Part shown: one piece after another, positions 15,027 through 24,377 of the stretch
Layout: each line of letters starts with the position of its first letter
Position numbering within the stretch: position 1 is the first letter of the stretch
NCBI RefSeq assembly: GCF_000253255.1
Contig: NC_015580.1
Location: 1,563,001 to 1,627,000, forward strand
DNA: 64,000 bases
Source of the DNA: Novosphingobium sp. PP1Y
GTDB taxonomy: Bacteria > Pseudomonadota > Alphaproteobacteria > Sphingomonadales > Sphingomonadaceae
Reading direction: 5' to 3'
Notes under the pieces: generated by a model
Seen by the model: the letters and a program-made list of their open reading frames with translations, nothing else
Told to the model about the DNA's origin: nothing
Databases searched by the model: none
Program-made: the position numbers and the translations under genes

Positions 15027-15754
15027 TGGAAGGCGTGGTTCGCCGGAAGCCACCTGAAGAGGGCGAAAGCTATTTCATGTCCATGACGGACATGATGGTC
15101 GGCCTGCTTCTTATTTTCATAATCCTGTTAGCCTACTTTGCCCTCAATCTGCAGACCAAGACCGAAGAGCTGACCGGCGCAAACAGGACCCGCGCCGAGA
15201 TCCTCAACGATCTGCAGCAGTCCTTGAAAGACCGAGGGCTCCAGGTGGAAATCGACACCAAGACCGGAGTTCTGAGGCTCCCCGACGATGTCCTGTTCGA
15301 CAAAGGTCAATGGGAACTGACGGAAAGGGGGCAGGCCGCCATCAGCAAAGTCGCCAGCGCCATGGTCGAGGTCCTGCCGTGCTATACCGCCTCCGATCTT
15401 TGCGAAGGCGAACGCTCGCCGCATTTGATCGATGCTGTCTTTGTCGAGGGGCACACGGACTCCGACGTCATGTCTGGTGGCATGAACAACTATGGACTTT
15501 CGGTGCGCCGGGCAGAGACGACCTTCACCATGCTCCAGCGCAACCAACCGGCCCTGCGCGGTTTTCTGAATAGACCGGCGGGAGAAGACGGCTCGGCACC
15601 GATCCTAAGTCTGAGCGGCTACGGTCCCGACCGTCCCGTCGATCGTGGAGACTCCGAAGAAGCCAAGAAGCGTAATCGTCGGATCGACTTGCGCTTCCTG
15701 ATGACCACCCCAAGCGCTGGCCTCGACCGCGACATTTTGAGGCAGGAGCAATGA
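15026..15754 (+). CDS. zorB: Zorya protein ZorB (MotB-like, peptidoglycan-binding)
   Basis: A 242-residue MotB/ExbD-like stator protein. A short cytoplasmic start is followed by one membrane helix (MVGLLLIFIILLAYFAL, residues 24-40), preceded by Asp22 in SMTDMM, the expected proton-carrying residue. Residues 85-230 form an OmpA-like peptidoglycan-binding domain with VEGHTDSD near 150, LSVRRAE, and GDSEEAKKRNRRIDLRFL near the end. Cys residues in LPCYTASDLC could form a periplasmic disulfide. With ZorA it would make a proton-driven motor that senses damage to the cell envelope. The gene overlaps both neighbours by 1-4 bp. Confidence 0.92.
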   Translation: MEGVVRRKPPEEGESYFMSMTDMMVGLLLIFIILLAYFALNLQTKTEELTGANRTRAEILNDLQQSLKDRGLQVEIDTKTGVLRLPDDVLFDKGQWELTERGQAAISKVASAMVEVLPCYTASDLCEGERSPHLIDAVFVEGHTDSDVMSGGMNNYGLSVRRAETTFTMLQRNQPALRGFLNRPAGEDGSAPILSLSGYGPDRPVDRGDSEEAKKRNRRIDLRFLMTTPSAGLDRDILRQEQ

Positions 15755-17157
15755 GTTCGCTGCGGTCTGCAATCGCGAGAATGGAGGCCCTGGCATCGGC
15801 TGGACTGGCTAAACCTCCGACGACACAGCCTGAGTTGCAGCGACAATTGGCAAAGCTCGATGCATGTGTGGGCGAAGCAGAGCCCGTCATTGAGCTTAAG
15901 CCATTCCTGCGAGGCGTGGCCGATACGGGTGCAAACGGCTTACCGCGGTTTCAGCTCAACAGAGTCCTGCGCGGCGCATGGTGTGACCCGGAATTCGATG
16001 ATTTGGGCGTGGCGGCGCTCGAACGGGCCGACGTCGATCATCGGCGCAGTTCCGACCAGGCCGTAATCGATGGCTACCTTACCTATTTCCCGACAGGCCG
16101 CTCGATCATGCCGATGCTTGCAGAAGCTGCCTCCCGGGCTGCCGGTCGGCATGACTGGGCGTGGCGCGAGCGTGGAGCACGGTGGGATCTGTTCAAGCCC
16201 CAGATGGGACCAGCCAAAGTGGCACGCGATTTTGTTGCGCGCGATGCTGATGGCATTTCCTTCTTGATGCGCGAGACTGGCCTTGGCGCAAACCTTGCGG
16301 CGAGCGGGTTTGGTCAGGCAACTTTCGCCGAGACCTGCAAAGCAACCGCAGAGCTTCAGCCTGCAGAAGCAGTCGTTCCGCAGCGCAGTATCCTGCGTAT
16401 GTTTGATACAGAAGCGCAGGCAGGACAGTTGGAACTGGTTGTCCGTGCCCTGCTCGAGCCCTGGATCAGGACCAAACCCGAACCCGAGCATCGAAAGGCA
16501 GTTTCCGAGTTTCTGCTCGATCAGGTGGGTGATCCGCGTCTCCAGCGTACCCGGTGGGACAGGATCGTGCGATCGCTCGCTGAATCGATCGGTGAAGAAC
16601 GTGCGCGCGAGGTCACTCAGGTGTTCAAGCGCTGGCTTACCGAAGTCGCCATGCGCGAGTTTTTCCGCGCCATCGCGAAGACCACGGATCGGCCTGATCA
16701 GTGGAAGCAACGTGAAGCGTTTTGGATTGCATACCTCGATGAAGGATTGGTCACCGACGCATGGCCCGCGCTGGGATCACGCGCGAAATACCAAATCGAT
16801 TCTTTAATCCGCCAGAGTGGCGAACGACCAGAATACGGTCAAATTCGAGGAGGTCCCTCCCAATCTTCGTCCATCATCATGCAGATAGGCGACCTGCGCA
16901 TATCGGAATGGAGCGATAACGGATCCTGCCGCTTCTGGAGTGACACCGATCCCGGAGCACCGAAACTCTACGCAAAGGTCTACGACGGTGGGAAGCTGCG
17001 AACCACCAGCGGACGGACGGATTTCGAGTATGAGTCTCATGTCCCTGCGAGTCCTGGGTGGGAAGGCAAGTTCGCCGGTATCATCCATCGCCGGACATCA
17101 ATCGCGCATCCCCGTTTCGGGAGAGGCCGGGGCCGCAACTGGAATGATCGATGGTAA
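15751..17157 (+). CDS. zorC: Zorya type I protein ZorC (EH-signature protein)
   Basis: A 468-residue soluble protein, third gene of the operon, overlapping zorB by 4 bp. The C-terminal half carries the EH-signature features: WKQREAFWIAYLDEG near residues 318-332, AWPALGS, then SSSIIMQIGDLRISEWSDNG and a strand-rich end with many Arg and His. A basic final stretch (GRGRGRNWNDRW) suggests nucleic-acid contact. ZorC marks type I Zorya (type II has the HNH protein ZorE instead), and in E. coli it binds DNA and is needed for defence. This one is shorter than the E. coli protein (about 560 residues). No catalytic motif is visible. Confidence 0.85.
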   Translation: MSSLRSAIARMEALASAGLAKPPTTQPELQRQLAKLDACVGEAEPVIELKPFLRGVADTGANGLPRFQLNRVLRGAWCDPEFDDLGVAALERADVDHRRSSDQAVIDGYLTYFPTGRSIMPMLAEAASRAAGRHDWAWRERGARWDLFKPQMGPAKVARDFVARDADGISFLMRETGLGANLAASGFGQATFAETCKATAELQPAEAVVPQRSILRMFDTEAQAGQLELVVRALLEPWIRTKPEPEHRKAVSEFLLDQVGDPRLQRTRWDRIVRSLAESIGEERAREVTQVFKRWLTEVAMREFFRAIAKTTDRPDQWKQREAFWIAYLDEGLVTDAWPALGSRAKYQIDSLIRQSGERPEYGQIRGGPSQSSSIIMQIGDLRISEWSDNGSCRFWSDTDPGAPKLYAKVYDGGKLRTTSGRTDFEYESHVPASPGWEGKFAGIIHRRTSIAHPRFGRGRGRNWNDRW

Positions 17158-20100
17158 CGACCAAGTTCATTGCCACACAGAACGAGGGCGGCGGTGAGAC
17201 GATTGCGCTTCTCTGCGAGCAGCCAGGCGGGCTTTTTCGGCGAGCATCAAGCGAAATTGTGCCGGTCTCAGAGTGGCCTAGAGTAGCCCCCGAAGCTGGG
17301 CAGGCCGCTCTGGCGCTGGCTCGAGCTCTCGATGATGATAGTCAGATCAGCGAAGAGGCGGAGGGCATTATCCTTCCACCGCAGATCGTTGCACGGCTCG
17401 ATGAGGCCGACGCATTCGCCCTCGGTCTTCCGCCGGCCACGTCGATGACCCTTCAGCTTAACTCGGGAGGTTCGCTCGCTGAAGGAACAATCAAAGTCGA
17501 TACGAAATGGGTCCGCCGCGGTGGCCTGCCAGTTCGAGCCGACATCGCGGGCGCACGTCTGCGAGAAGGCGGGCGTGTCGGACGAATTCCCGAGCCGATT
17601 TACTCGGCCTTTCAGTCCGCACTTGCAGTCAACGCGGCTGATGATCCCGATCAGCGCCGCGCAGCCTTTGCCGAGCTTCGTTCGACGCTCGGAGATGACA
17701 TCGGCGCCGGCATCGAGGCGGATGGCTTTCTCGAGCGTGTCCGGATTGCCTATGCCGCCAATTTTTCACTCAACGCAAAGACCGACCATGGACGTTTCGA
17801 CTTCGACCCCGTCCTCTTCTCGAGAAACGTAAGCGAGAGCGCTGAGGGTGACCTGGTCGACGAAGAAGAAGCGTCGCTGCTTACCCCGCAGGACAATCAG
17901 CATTTTCAGCGCCGGTTCCGGGGTCAGGACGGCGGGCGCCGAAGCTATCTGCTTTCCGACGGAACGCTCCTTTTTCTTGACCCGATGCTGGGCAAAGCCC
18001 TCGACATCGTGCGCGCAAAGCAGGTGGGCACCTCCCAGGAAAAGCGCGAATTCCTGCGTTCGCCGCAACGTATCCTGCGTGAAGAGCTCAAGCTTGACGC
18101 GGCAGATGATGACGAGGCAGCTGATCGTCTCTTCATCGAGACACAGCAGTTTTCCGAGCGGGTCAGCGGGATCGAGGTCTGGCAAAAGCCGGTCCTACCC
18201 TGGATCAAACCCAAGCCGAACAGCTGGCTGCCCGAAGGGTTTGGATTGCGGATCGGGGATCCGCCTGACGCGCGTCATGTCGAGTTGGGTCCAGGTGAAG
18301 CTGAAACGATCGCAAGCGAAGTCGAGACAGCGATTGACACAGGCCAGGAAACGATCGCCTGGCGCGACGAAAGCATCCCTGCGACGCCTGCAACCCTGCA
18401 GGCCGCGCGAGCAATTGCAGACCTCGAACGTGAGATCGCTGATGAGATCGAGGGACGCGCCTCGGACAGAACCGAACGCGAGAGCGTCGATATTTTCTTC
18501 CTTCAGGTCGGAGAGAATTTTGAGCAGTTGGACTATGCGCGGCTGCCTCGTCCCGACGCCGAAGTGCAGGATTTCGATGCTCCCGGGCTCCCCAAAGGAC
18601 TGAGATCAGAACCCAAGCCTCACCAGGTGGAGGCGTTCGCATGGTTTGCCGAGGCCTGGGAGCGCCGGATGCCGGGCGTCTTGCTCGCCGACGATATGGG
18701 GCTCGGAAAGACCTTCCAGGCGCTTATGTTCCTGCTGTGGCTGCGCAGTAGAACGCCTCATCAGAAGCCCGTCTTGATTGTCGCGCCCACAGGTCTTCTG
18801 CGAAATTGGCAAGCCGAGCTTTCGCAGCACATCGAAGCAGATCTCATGGGGCCTGTTGTCGAGGCGTTCGGCTCCAACCTGCGCAATTTCCGTCTCGAGG
18901 CTGGGAGCGACATTCGCGGGGGAACCTCGCGTCTCGACGTGTCGGAATGGAATGACGCCGGAATCGTCCTCACGACTTACGAAACAATGCGCGATTATCA
19001 CATGAGCTTCGCGCGCATTCCGTTCGCTGCAATCGTCTACGATGAAATCCAGAAGCTCAAGAATCCTGCCAGCCAGATGACACGCGCCGCAAAGGCGCTG
19101 AACGGCACAATCCAGATCGCCATGACGGGCACACCGGTTGAGAACCGGCTGCAGGACCTGTGGTCGATTGCCGATACGGTCTATCCCGGTTTCCTTGGCT
19201 CGAGCCGGGAATTCGAGAGCAGTTTCCCGGCGAACGATCTCGAGCGCCTTGGCGATCTCCAGCACCGTCTGATCGAGCGCGACAAAGAACTTCCGCCTTT
19301 CATGCTGCGTCGGATGAAGGACGAAATCCTGACCGGGCTGCCGGAGAAGAAGGCCCGCAAATATCCTGTCGAGATGCCGGCCGCGCAAGCGCAGGCCTAC
19401 GACCTCGTGCTGGCCAGAGCGCGAGCGCTACGGGAAAGCGGCGAACAGGGTGCGATGCTCAAAGTGCTGCATATGTTGCGCGGTACATCGCTCCACCCGT
19501 CACTGCCGCGTGGAATTTCGAACATCGACGAGTACATCGGGCAATCTGCACGGCTGAAGAAGACCTTCGAAATCCTTGAGGAGGTCAAGCAGCGCGGCGA
19601 AAAGGCTCTGCTATTCTGCGAAGACCTCGAGATGCAGGCCTTCCTCGCGATGGCAATTCAGGAGCGCTTCGCGCTCGCGCGCCGCCCGATGTGCATCAGT
19701 GGGAAGGTTGCGGGCCATAAGCGCCAAGAGATGGTCACTGTCTTTCAGAGTTCGCCGGCCTCATTCGACGTTCTCATCCTGTCGCCCAAGGCTGGCGGCG
19801 TGGGGCTCACGATCACCGCTGCAAACAATGTGATCCATCTGTCCCGCTGGTGGAATCCGGCCGTTGAAGATCAGGCGACGGACCGCGCCTACCGGATCGG
19901 TCAGACCAGGCCAGTGACAGTTCACATTCCGATGGCTGTCCATCCGGACGAAGCGATCGGACCTTCAAGCTTCGACCAGCGTCTCGATGCCCTCATGGAG
20001 CGCAAGCGCTCGCTGAGCCGGGGTCTGCTCATGCCGCCGGAGAGCGATCGCGATGTAGAAGACCTGCTTTCCGATGTGCTCGACGGGTGCCCTGCAGAGA

Positions 20101-20966
20101 ACCGTGATCGAAGTAGCGCGTATGCCGCCGCAGGGCAGGTGGACAAGGATATTCAGGACACCGATTACAGCGCCAGTATTCGACAAGCAGAACCGCCTGC
20201 CCCTCCAGTCGCACAGCCGGAAATCGAAGAGCCGACGGGAGACGAGGAGAGTGCTCGCTCCCGCGGACCCGCGAGCGACAACACAGCGAGTTCCGCAAAC
20301 CTTGATCCGGCTGCGGAGCACGCGGCAGAACTAGGATTAGAAGAAGCGGCGCGCTCGCAGTCTCACTCTGATCCTGGCGAGACAGCATCGAGTAATGCCG
20401 AGCGCAAAAACCGGCGCCCCATTCTCTCCGTACGTACTCCCGTCGAGGCGGCTGAAGCGCGCGTTCCTTTCGTTCAGCGGGTCGTGTTTGAACAATATGG
20501 ACAACGCGACTGGACGATTTTCGAGCAGTACGCGCGCGACGCGCGAATTGAACGGCTCGAAATCCAGGACCCCTATTGTTGCGCTGACGAACAAGCTCGC
20601 GGGCGCCTCATCAATTTCATCGGTCGCTTTGAACAGCTCGCATCGGAAATCGCGGCCGTGCAAATCGTGACATTCGACGCCGATTCCGTGCAGACTCGTG
20701 ACCCTGAAAGCACGCGTGACCAGCGCCAGGACCTTGAAGATCGGTGGAACCGTATGCTGGCCTCGGTTCCCCTCCACCTCGCACAGAAGTCACGTCGGTC
20801 GGGCGGCGACCTGCACGATCGTTTCGTGAGGGCTAAACTGGAGAATGGCGATACCGTCATCTGGGATCTTGGACGGGGTATCGACGGCGTCATGAACGCG
20901 CGCTGGTCTTGCGTTGTGAATGCTTTTTACGAGGGCTCGATTTCGACCTCTCGGGCAATGCACTGA
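17151..20966 (+). CDS. zorD: Zorya type I effector ZorD (SNF2-type ATPase)
   Basis: A 1,271-residue protein overlapping zorC by 7 bp. The SNF2 motor runs from about residue 480 to 960: Walker A DDMGLGKT at 514-521, LIVAPTGLLRNW, a DEIQ box with D631-E632, MTGTPVENRL, then the helicase C lobe with LSPKAGGVGLTITAAN and DQATDRAYRIGQ. The N-terminal 450 residues form a separate region. In E. coli, ZorD is the effector that degrades invading DNA. Residues 990-1080 are low-complexity. A C-terminal domain follows, with LHDRF at 1221-1225 and a DLGRGIDGVM motif, resembling the PLD-like MIT C-terminal domain. The protein is about 190 residues longer than the E. coli one, consistent with an added domain. 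Confidence 0.88.
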   Translation: MVTTKFIATQNEGGGETIALLCEQPGGLFRRASSEIVPVSEWPRVAPEAGQAALALARALDDDSQISEEAEGIILPPQIVARLDEADAFALGLPPATSMTLQLNSGGSLAEGTIKVDTKWVRRGGLPVRADIAGARLREGGRVGRIPEPIYSAFQSALAVNAADDPDQRRAAFAELRSTLGDDIGAGIEADGFLERVRIAYAANFSLNAKTDHGRFDFDPVLFSRNVSESAEGDLVDEEEASLLTPQDNQHFQRRFRGQDGGRRSYLLSDGTLLFLDPMLGKALDIVRAKQVGTSQEKREFLRSPQRILREELKLDAADDDEAADRLFIETQQFSERVSGIEVWQKPVLPWIKPKPNSWLPEGFGLRIGDPPDARHVELGPGEAETIASEVETAIDTGQETIAWRDESIPATPATLQAARAIADLEREIADEIEGRASDRTERESVDIFFLQVGENFEQLDYARLPRPDAEVQDFDAPGLPKGLRSEPKPHQVEAFAWFAEAWERRMPGVLLADDMGLGKTFQALMFLLWLRSRTPHQKPVLIVAPTGLLRNWQAELSQHIEADLMGPVVEAFGSNLRNFRLEAGSDIRGGTSRLDVSEWNDAGIVLTTYETMRDYHMSFARIPFAAIVYDEIQKLKNPASQMTRAAKALNGTIQIAMTGTPVENRLQDLWSIADTVYPGFLGSSREFESSFPANDLERLGDLQHRLIERDKELPPFMLRRMKDEILTGLPEKKARKYPVEMPAAQAQAYDLVLARARALRESGEQGAMLKVLHMLRGTSLHPSLPRGISNIDEYIGQSARLKKTFEILEEVKQRGEKALLFCEDLEMQAFLAMAIQERFALARRPMCISGKVAGHKRQEMVTVFQSSPASFDVLILSPKAGGVGLTITAANNVIHLSRWWNPAVEDQATDRAYRIGQTRPVTVHIPMAVHPDEAIGPSSFDQRLDALMERKRSLSRGLLMPPESDRDVEDLLSDVLDGCPAENRDRSSAYAAAGQVDKDIQDTDYSASIRQAEPPAPPVAQPEIEEPTGDEESARSRGPASDNTASSANLDPAAEHAAELGLEEAARSQSHSDPGETASSNAERKNRRPILSVRTPVEAAEARVPFVQRVVFEQYGQRDWTIFEQYARDARIERLEIQDPYCCADEQARGRLINFIGRFEQLASEIAAVQIVTFDADSVQTRDPESTRDQRQDLEDRWNRMLASVPLHLAQKSRRSGGDLHDRFVRAKLENGDTVIWDLGRGIDGVMNARWSCVVNAFYEGSISTSRAMH

Positions 20967-21077
20967 AAAACGGGAGCTTCATCATTGATTATGAAGTAAC
21001 GTTCACAGATGTTGCGGTAAGTGAGGGTGTTGTCTGGCATCCGTGATTGCGAGAGGGTGCCGGGGGTGAGTGCGGGG

Positions 21078-24000
21078 ATGGAAGGACGCGATTTCAAATC
21101 TGAAATCGACGCGGCGCAAAACGACCCGGTTCGGCTGCGCAAGATTGCCGATGACATTCACGCTTGCGGCGGCTCGCGTATCTTGATGATCCGCGCGATC
21201 CAGCTGGCCCGGGCAGCAGATAGCGGACCGCATCCTTTGGGTAAGACTTGCGGGGATCTTGGTTTACCTCGCCCGACTGGCCTCCCGCTTTATCGCTACA
21301 AGCTCGCACCGGGAATTTTTCAGCGGATCGAAGCGAAGCTTGCTGCCAATCTCGCATCGGATTTGCTGCGGCCGTCGTTAGCTCCAGCTTTCGTTATGTG
21401 GGCGGCAGACTGGTTTCGGCGCTCCTATCAGGGCGGCATGCAGCGCTGGGCCGATATCGAAGCGGTTTTGGGCCTCCAACTCCCACAATCGGAATGGCGG
21501 GCACTTGCAGACCGCGGTTTCGATGCCTGGGGCGTTGATCCTCTTATTACGGCGCACGGAAATCAGCGTCTCTCCAATCTCGCGCGGCATGGGGGCTTTC
21601 CTGCAGCAGCAATCGCAGGCGGTGCGAGCTGGCCGCGTCGCTTCCTAGAGCGGGCAGTCGGTGAGCTGCTCGGGGCAGATATTCAGGACATCGCTACCGC
21701 TGTCTCGATCTGCGAACGCAACGAATATTTGCTTCCCTCAATCTGGCGCAGCCCGGAAATGCACGCAATCTGCGGGGAACTTGCCCTCAAGATCGTCGAG
21801 CTTCGTGCATTTATCGACAAGGAAGTGCCAGTTGACGGTCGCCCTTATTCTGCCCGGCTGGACCACGCTTACGAAGACTGGCGCGATGAACTGCCCATGA
21901 CGCTCGACGGGGCTGCGGCGGGCCTCATTGATACGCTCCTTGAAGCCAGAAAGCTGACGGGAACAGGTAGCATCCGGGTCGGACGATTGATGCGTTCGCA
22001 GGACGGTGAATGGCGCGAAAGTCTGGATTTCCATCTCGAAGGTCGCTGGGACGACAAGGATCGTGTGCTGTCCGCAGGTGAATATGTCCGGGTGTTTCTT
22101 CAGCCCTCGGGCGCCTTGGCGGACCGTATCTCCGGTCGGCTCGCTTACCTTGAGGCTGAAGCGGGGAATAGCTGGATCGCGCGCGCTATGCGCAGCGAAG
22201 CTGCGATCGATTTTCCCTTGGACCTCTCCGTCACCGCCGAATTCCATGCGCGCGGCGAAAGACTCGCCCAAAGCTTTATTCTGCCGGGCGGCAAAACGGT
22301 TGGACATGGACTGCGGATATTCGAGCGGCGGACCGGAGACACGGAGCTAGTCGCGTTTTCCCTAATCGGTCAGGGGTCGGGTGGTTATCGCGCCGAACCA
22401 GTCTTTGTCGATGTTCCGCAGGATTGGGTGCTTCGCGGCAAGGACAACAATACAGAGATCGAAGCCGAAGACTTTGCCTTTGCACCTGGTCGTTCGCTCT
22501 ACCGATGTGCTGGCCAGATCATCGCAGAGAAGCCCAATGGCGACGCATTTCTGGTGCGGACGGGGCAAAGTGCAGATCGTAAGGATCGCCTGACCATGGT
22601 GGCCCAAGAGGCGACCGGTGTGCAGGCACCCGGCGGCGAACGGTTGATCAAACATCCGCTGCATGCAGAAGTCGAAGACGGGGTTTCCCGGCGCACGGCA
22701 ACGCGTGGAGAGGTCGGCTGGCGGTTTGCAGGGGAAAGCACTTGGCGCGATGATCTTGTCAACGCGGGCCCCGGACATTGCGAGTTCGCCTGGCTCGATG
22801 GAACGACCAAGCATGTTCGGGACCGGACAAGTGCACTGGTTCTGCCGGCTGAATTTGCACTCAGCCAGCGGATCAATGCGGCCCATGCGGACATCGCTTT
22901 GGAAGGTTGGACCGGAGAAGCGGTGCTCAGCGATGAAACGCCGACTGCGGACCATCGCTGGCGGGTGCGGATCGATCCGCCCCGTCGCGCGCTGCTCGGC
23001 TTGCGCCTCACCCCCGAACATGGCTCTACCTTCGACCTCAATGTGCCATTGCGATCGAAAGAATGGCTGACCACCTGGGATGGTGAACTTCTCAGGCGCG
23101 ATGCTGTCCTAGGCCTCGCCGATCTTCGTGACACCGTTGCCCGCGCGCCAGGCCGTGCGATGCTGATGGGCGAAGTTGCCCATCACGCTGGAGCGTCGCT
23201 TGAGGCGAGTTGGAAGGTCGATGTCGAACTGGGCCTGTCGGCTCTGCGCAACGATATTGCCGCCTTGATGCGGCCGCTCGGCATCGATGCCCAGGTCCGG
23301 CTCGACTTTCACAACGGCAGCAATGACAACTGGTACGTCACGGAATTCGGCAATTCTCTTGAGTGGGAACCTTCGGGAGGGCTGCGTCCGAAAACGGCCA
23401 TTGTCGGCGAAGATGTCCGCGTTGGCGGCCGCTTTCTTGGAGCTCCCGAGAAAGAGGTGGATTTCGGTCCGTTTGACGGATTGCTTGGCGGCCTCGGAGG
23501 GCAAATGATTCAATTGCCACGATTGCGCGGTCCATGGCTCGTCTATCTGCGCGAAGGTGCTCGCGTCCTCACGAGGCCGAAGTTTATCGAAGGCGATCCG
23601 GTTCAAGACGTTCCGCAACACAGGCTCGGCCGGGCAATGGCACAGCCTCTTTTGCAAGCCCGCGAGGACCTCGTGAGGCTGGCGGAGGAACTCGCTGCCG
23701 AGCTCATGTCTCCCGAAGCGAACCAGACAATTCGTGCGGTCATGGACTTGGCGCAGTCACTCAATGGCTTGCCTCCGCAAACCTTCGAAATCTTCAGCAA
23801 GTTTGAGATTGCCGGTCCGCTTGCGCCGCTCCTTCTTTATCGCTGCGAGGAGCAACACCTCTCGACGATCCTCGAGCTGTTTGATGGCCTATGCTCAAGC
23901 TGGTCTCTTTTGCCGATCAAGGCCTGGGACACTGCCTTTCAGGCTCAAGGTAACTATCTGGTCAGCCGGCTCGATGACCCTCAGTGGGCGTTGGCAAACA

Positions 24001-24377
24001 TCACGGAACGTCAGAACGAAATCGCGGCGCGTGCGCCGCAGCTTGCGCCACTCATTTGCCGGGACTTCTCACCGTTGAGCTGGGAAGAGCTTCGCAACCA
24101 CTTCACGAGCCATACAAGCGAGGGCATCAATATGGATGCCGGCGGCTTCAACCCTTTTCGGCCTGCTTACAGCGAGCTACTGCCAAGAGAGAACTTCGTC
24201 GAAGCGCTGATGCGGGTCTTCGATGCTCCTTTCGCCGCTGCTCTGTCCGCTAGCGGACGTGCTTCTCTCGAGAAGGAGCAAGTCCTGACCGTCAAAGACG
24301 TCGAACGACGTCACCCCGACTACTTTGCCAAAGCCTTTGGCTATGCCCTTTCGGAGCTCAAGAATGGCCGCCAGTGA
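21078..24377 (+). CDS. druH: Druantia type III protein DruH (YjiT/STY4851-like)
   Basis: About 1,099 residues if ATG 21078 is used; GTG at 21066 or 21021 is also possible. The protein has no recognised catalytic motif, signal peptide or membrane helix. The first 330 residues are mostly helical and the middle is strand-rich with many charged turns. The C-terminal 200 residues are helical and contain a conserved-looking segment INMDAGGFNPFRPAYSELLPRENF. Its size and its position directly before a DruE-type helicase match DruH of Druantia type III, related to the STY4851/ECs_5259 (YjiT) family. It overlaps druE by 14 bp and starts 111 bp after zorD. The biochemical role of DruH is not known. Confidence 0.78.
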   Translation: MEGRDFKSEIDAAQNDPVRLRKIADDIHACGGSRILMIRAIQLARAADSGPHPLGKTCGDLGLPRPTGLPLYRYKLAPGIFQRIEAKLAANLASDLLRPSLAPAFVMWAADWFRRSYQGGMQRWADIEAVLGLQLPQSEWRALADRGFDAWGVDPLITAHGNQRLSNLARHGGFPAAAIAGGASWPRRFLERAVGELLGADIQDIATAVSICERNEYLLPSIWRSPEMHAICGELALKIVELRAFIDKEVPVDGRPYSARLDHAYEDWRDELPMTLDGAAAGLIDTLLEARKLTGTGSIRVGRLMRSQDGEWRESLDFHLEGRWDDKDRVLSAGEYVRVFLQPSGALADRISGRLAYLEAEAGNSWIARAMRSEAAIDFPLDLSVTAEFHARGERLAQSFILPGGKTVGHGLRIFERRTGDTELVAFSLIGQGSGGYRAEPVFVDVPQDWVLRGKDNNTEIEAEDFAFAPGRSLYRCAGQIIAEKPNGDAFLVRTGQSADRKDRLTMVAQEATGVQAPGGERLIKHPLHAEVEDGVSRRTATRGEVGWRFAGESTWRDDLVNAGPGHCEFAWLDGTTKHVRDRTSALVLPAEFALSQRINAAHADIALEGWTGEAVLSDETPTADHRWRVRIDPPRRALLGLRLTPEHGSTFDLNVPLRSKEWLTTWDGELLRRDAVLGLADLRDTVARAPGRAMLMGEVAHHAGASLEASWKVDVELGLSALRNDIAALMRPLGIDAQVRLDFHNGSNDNWYVTEFGNSLEWEPSGGLRPKTAIVGEDVRVGGRFLGAPEKEVDFGPFDGLLGGLGGQMIQLPRLRGPWLVYLREGARVLTRPKFIEGDPVQDVPQHRLGRAMAQPLLQAREDLVRLAEELAAELMSPEANQTIRAVMDLAQSLNGLPPQTFEIFSKFEIAGPLAPLLLYRCEEQHLSTILELFDGLCSSWSLLPIKAWDTAFQAQGNYLVSRLDDPQWALANITERQNEIAARAPQLAPLICRDFSPLSWEELRNHFTSHTSEGINMDAGGFNPFRPAYSELLPRENFVEALMRVFDAPFAAALSASGRASLEKEQVLTVKDVERRHPDYFAKAFGYALSELKNGRQ

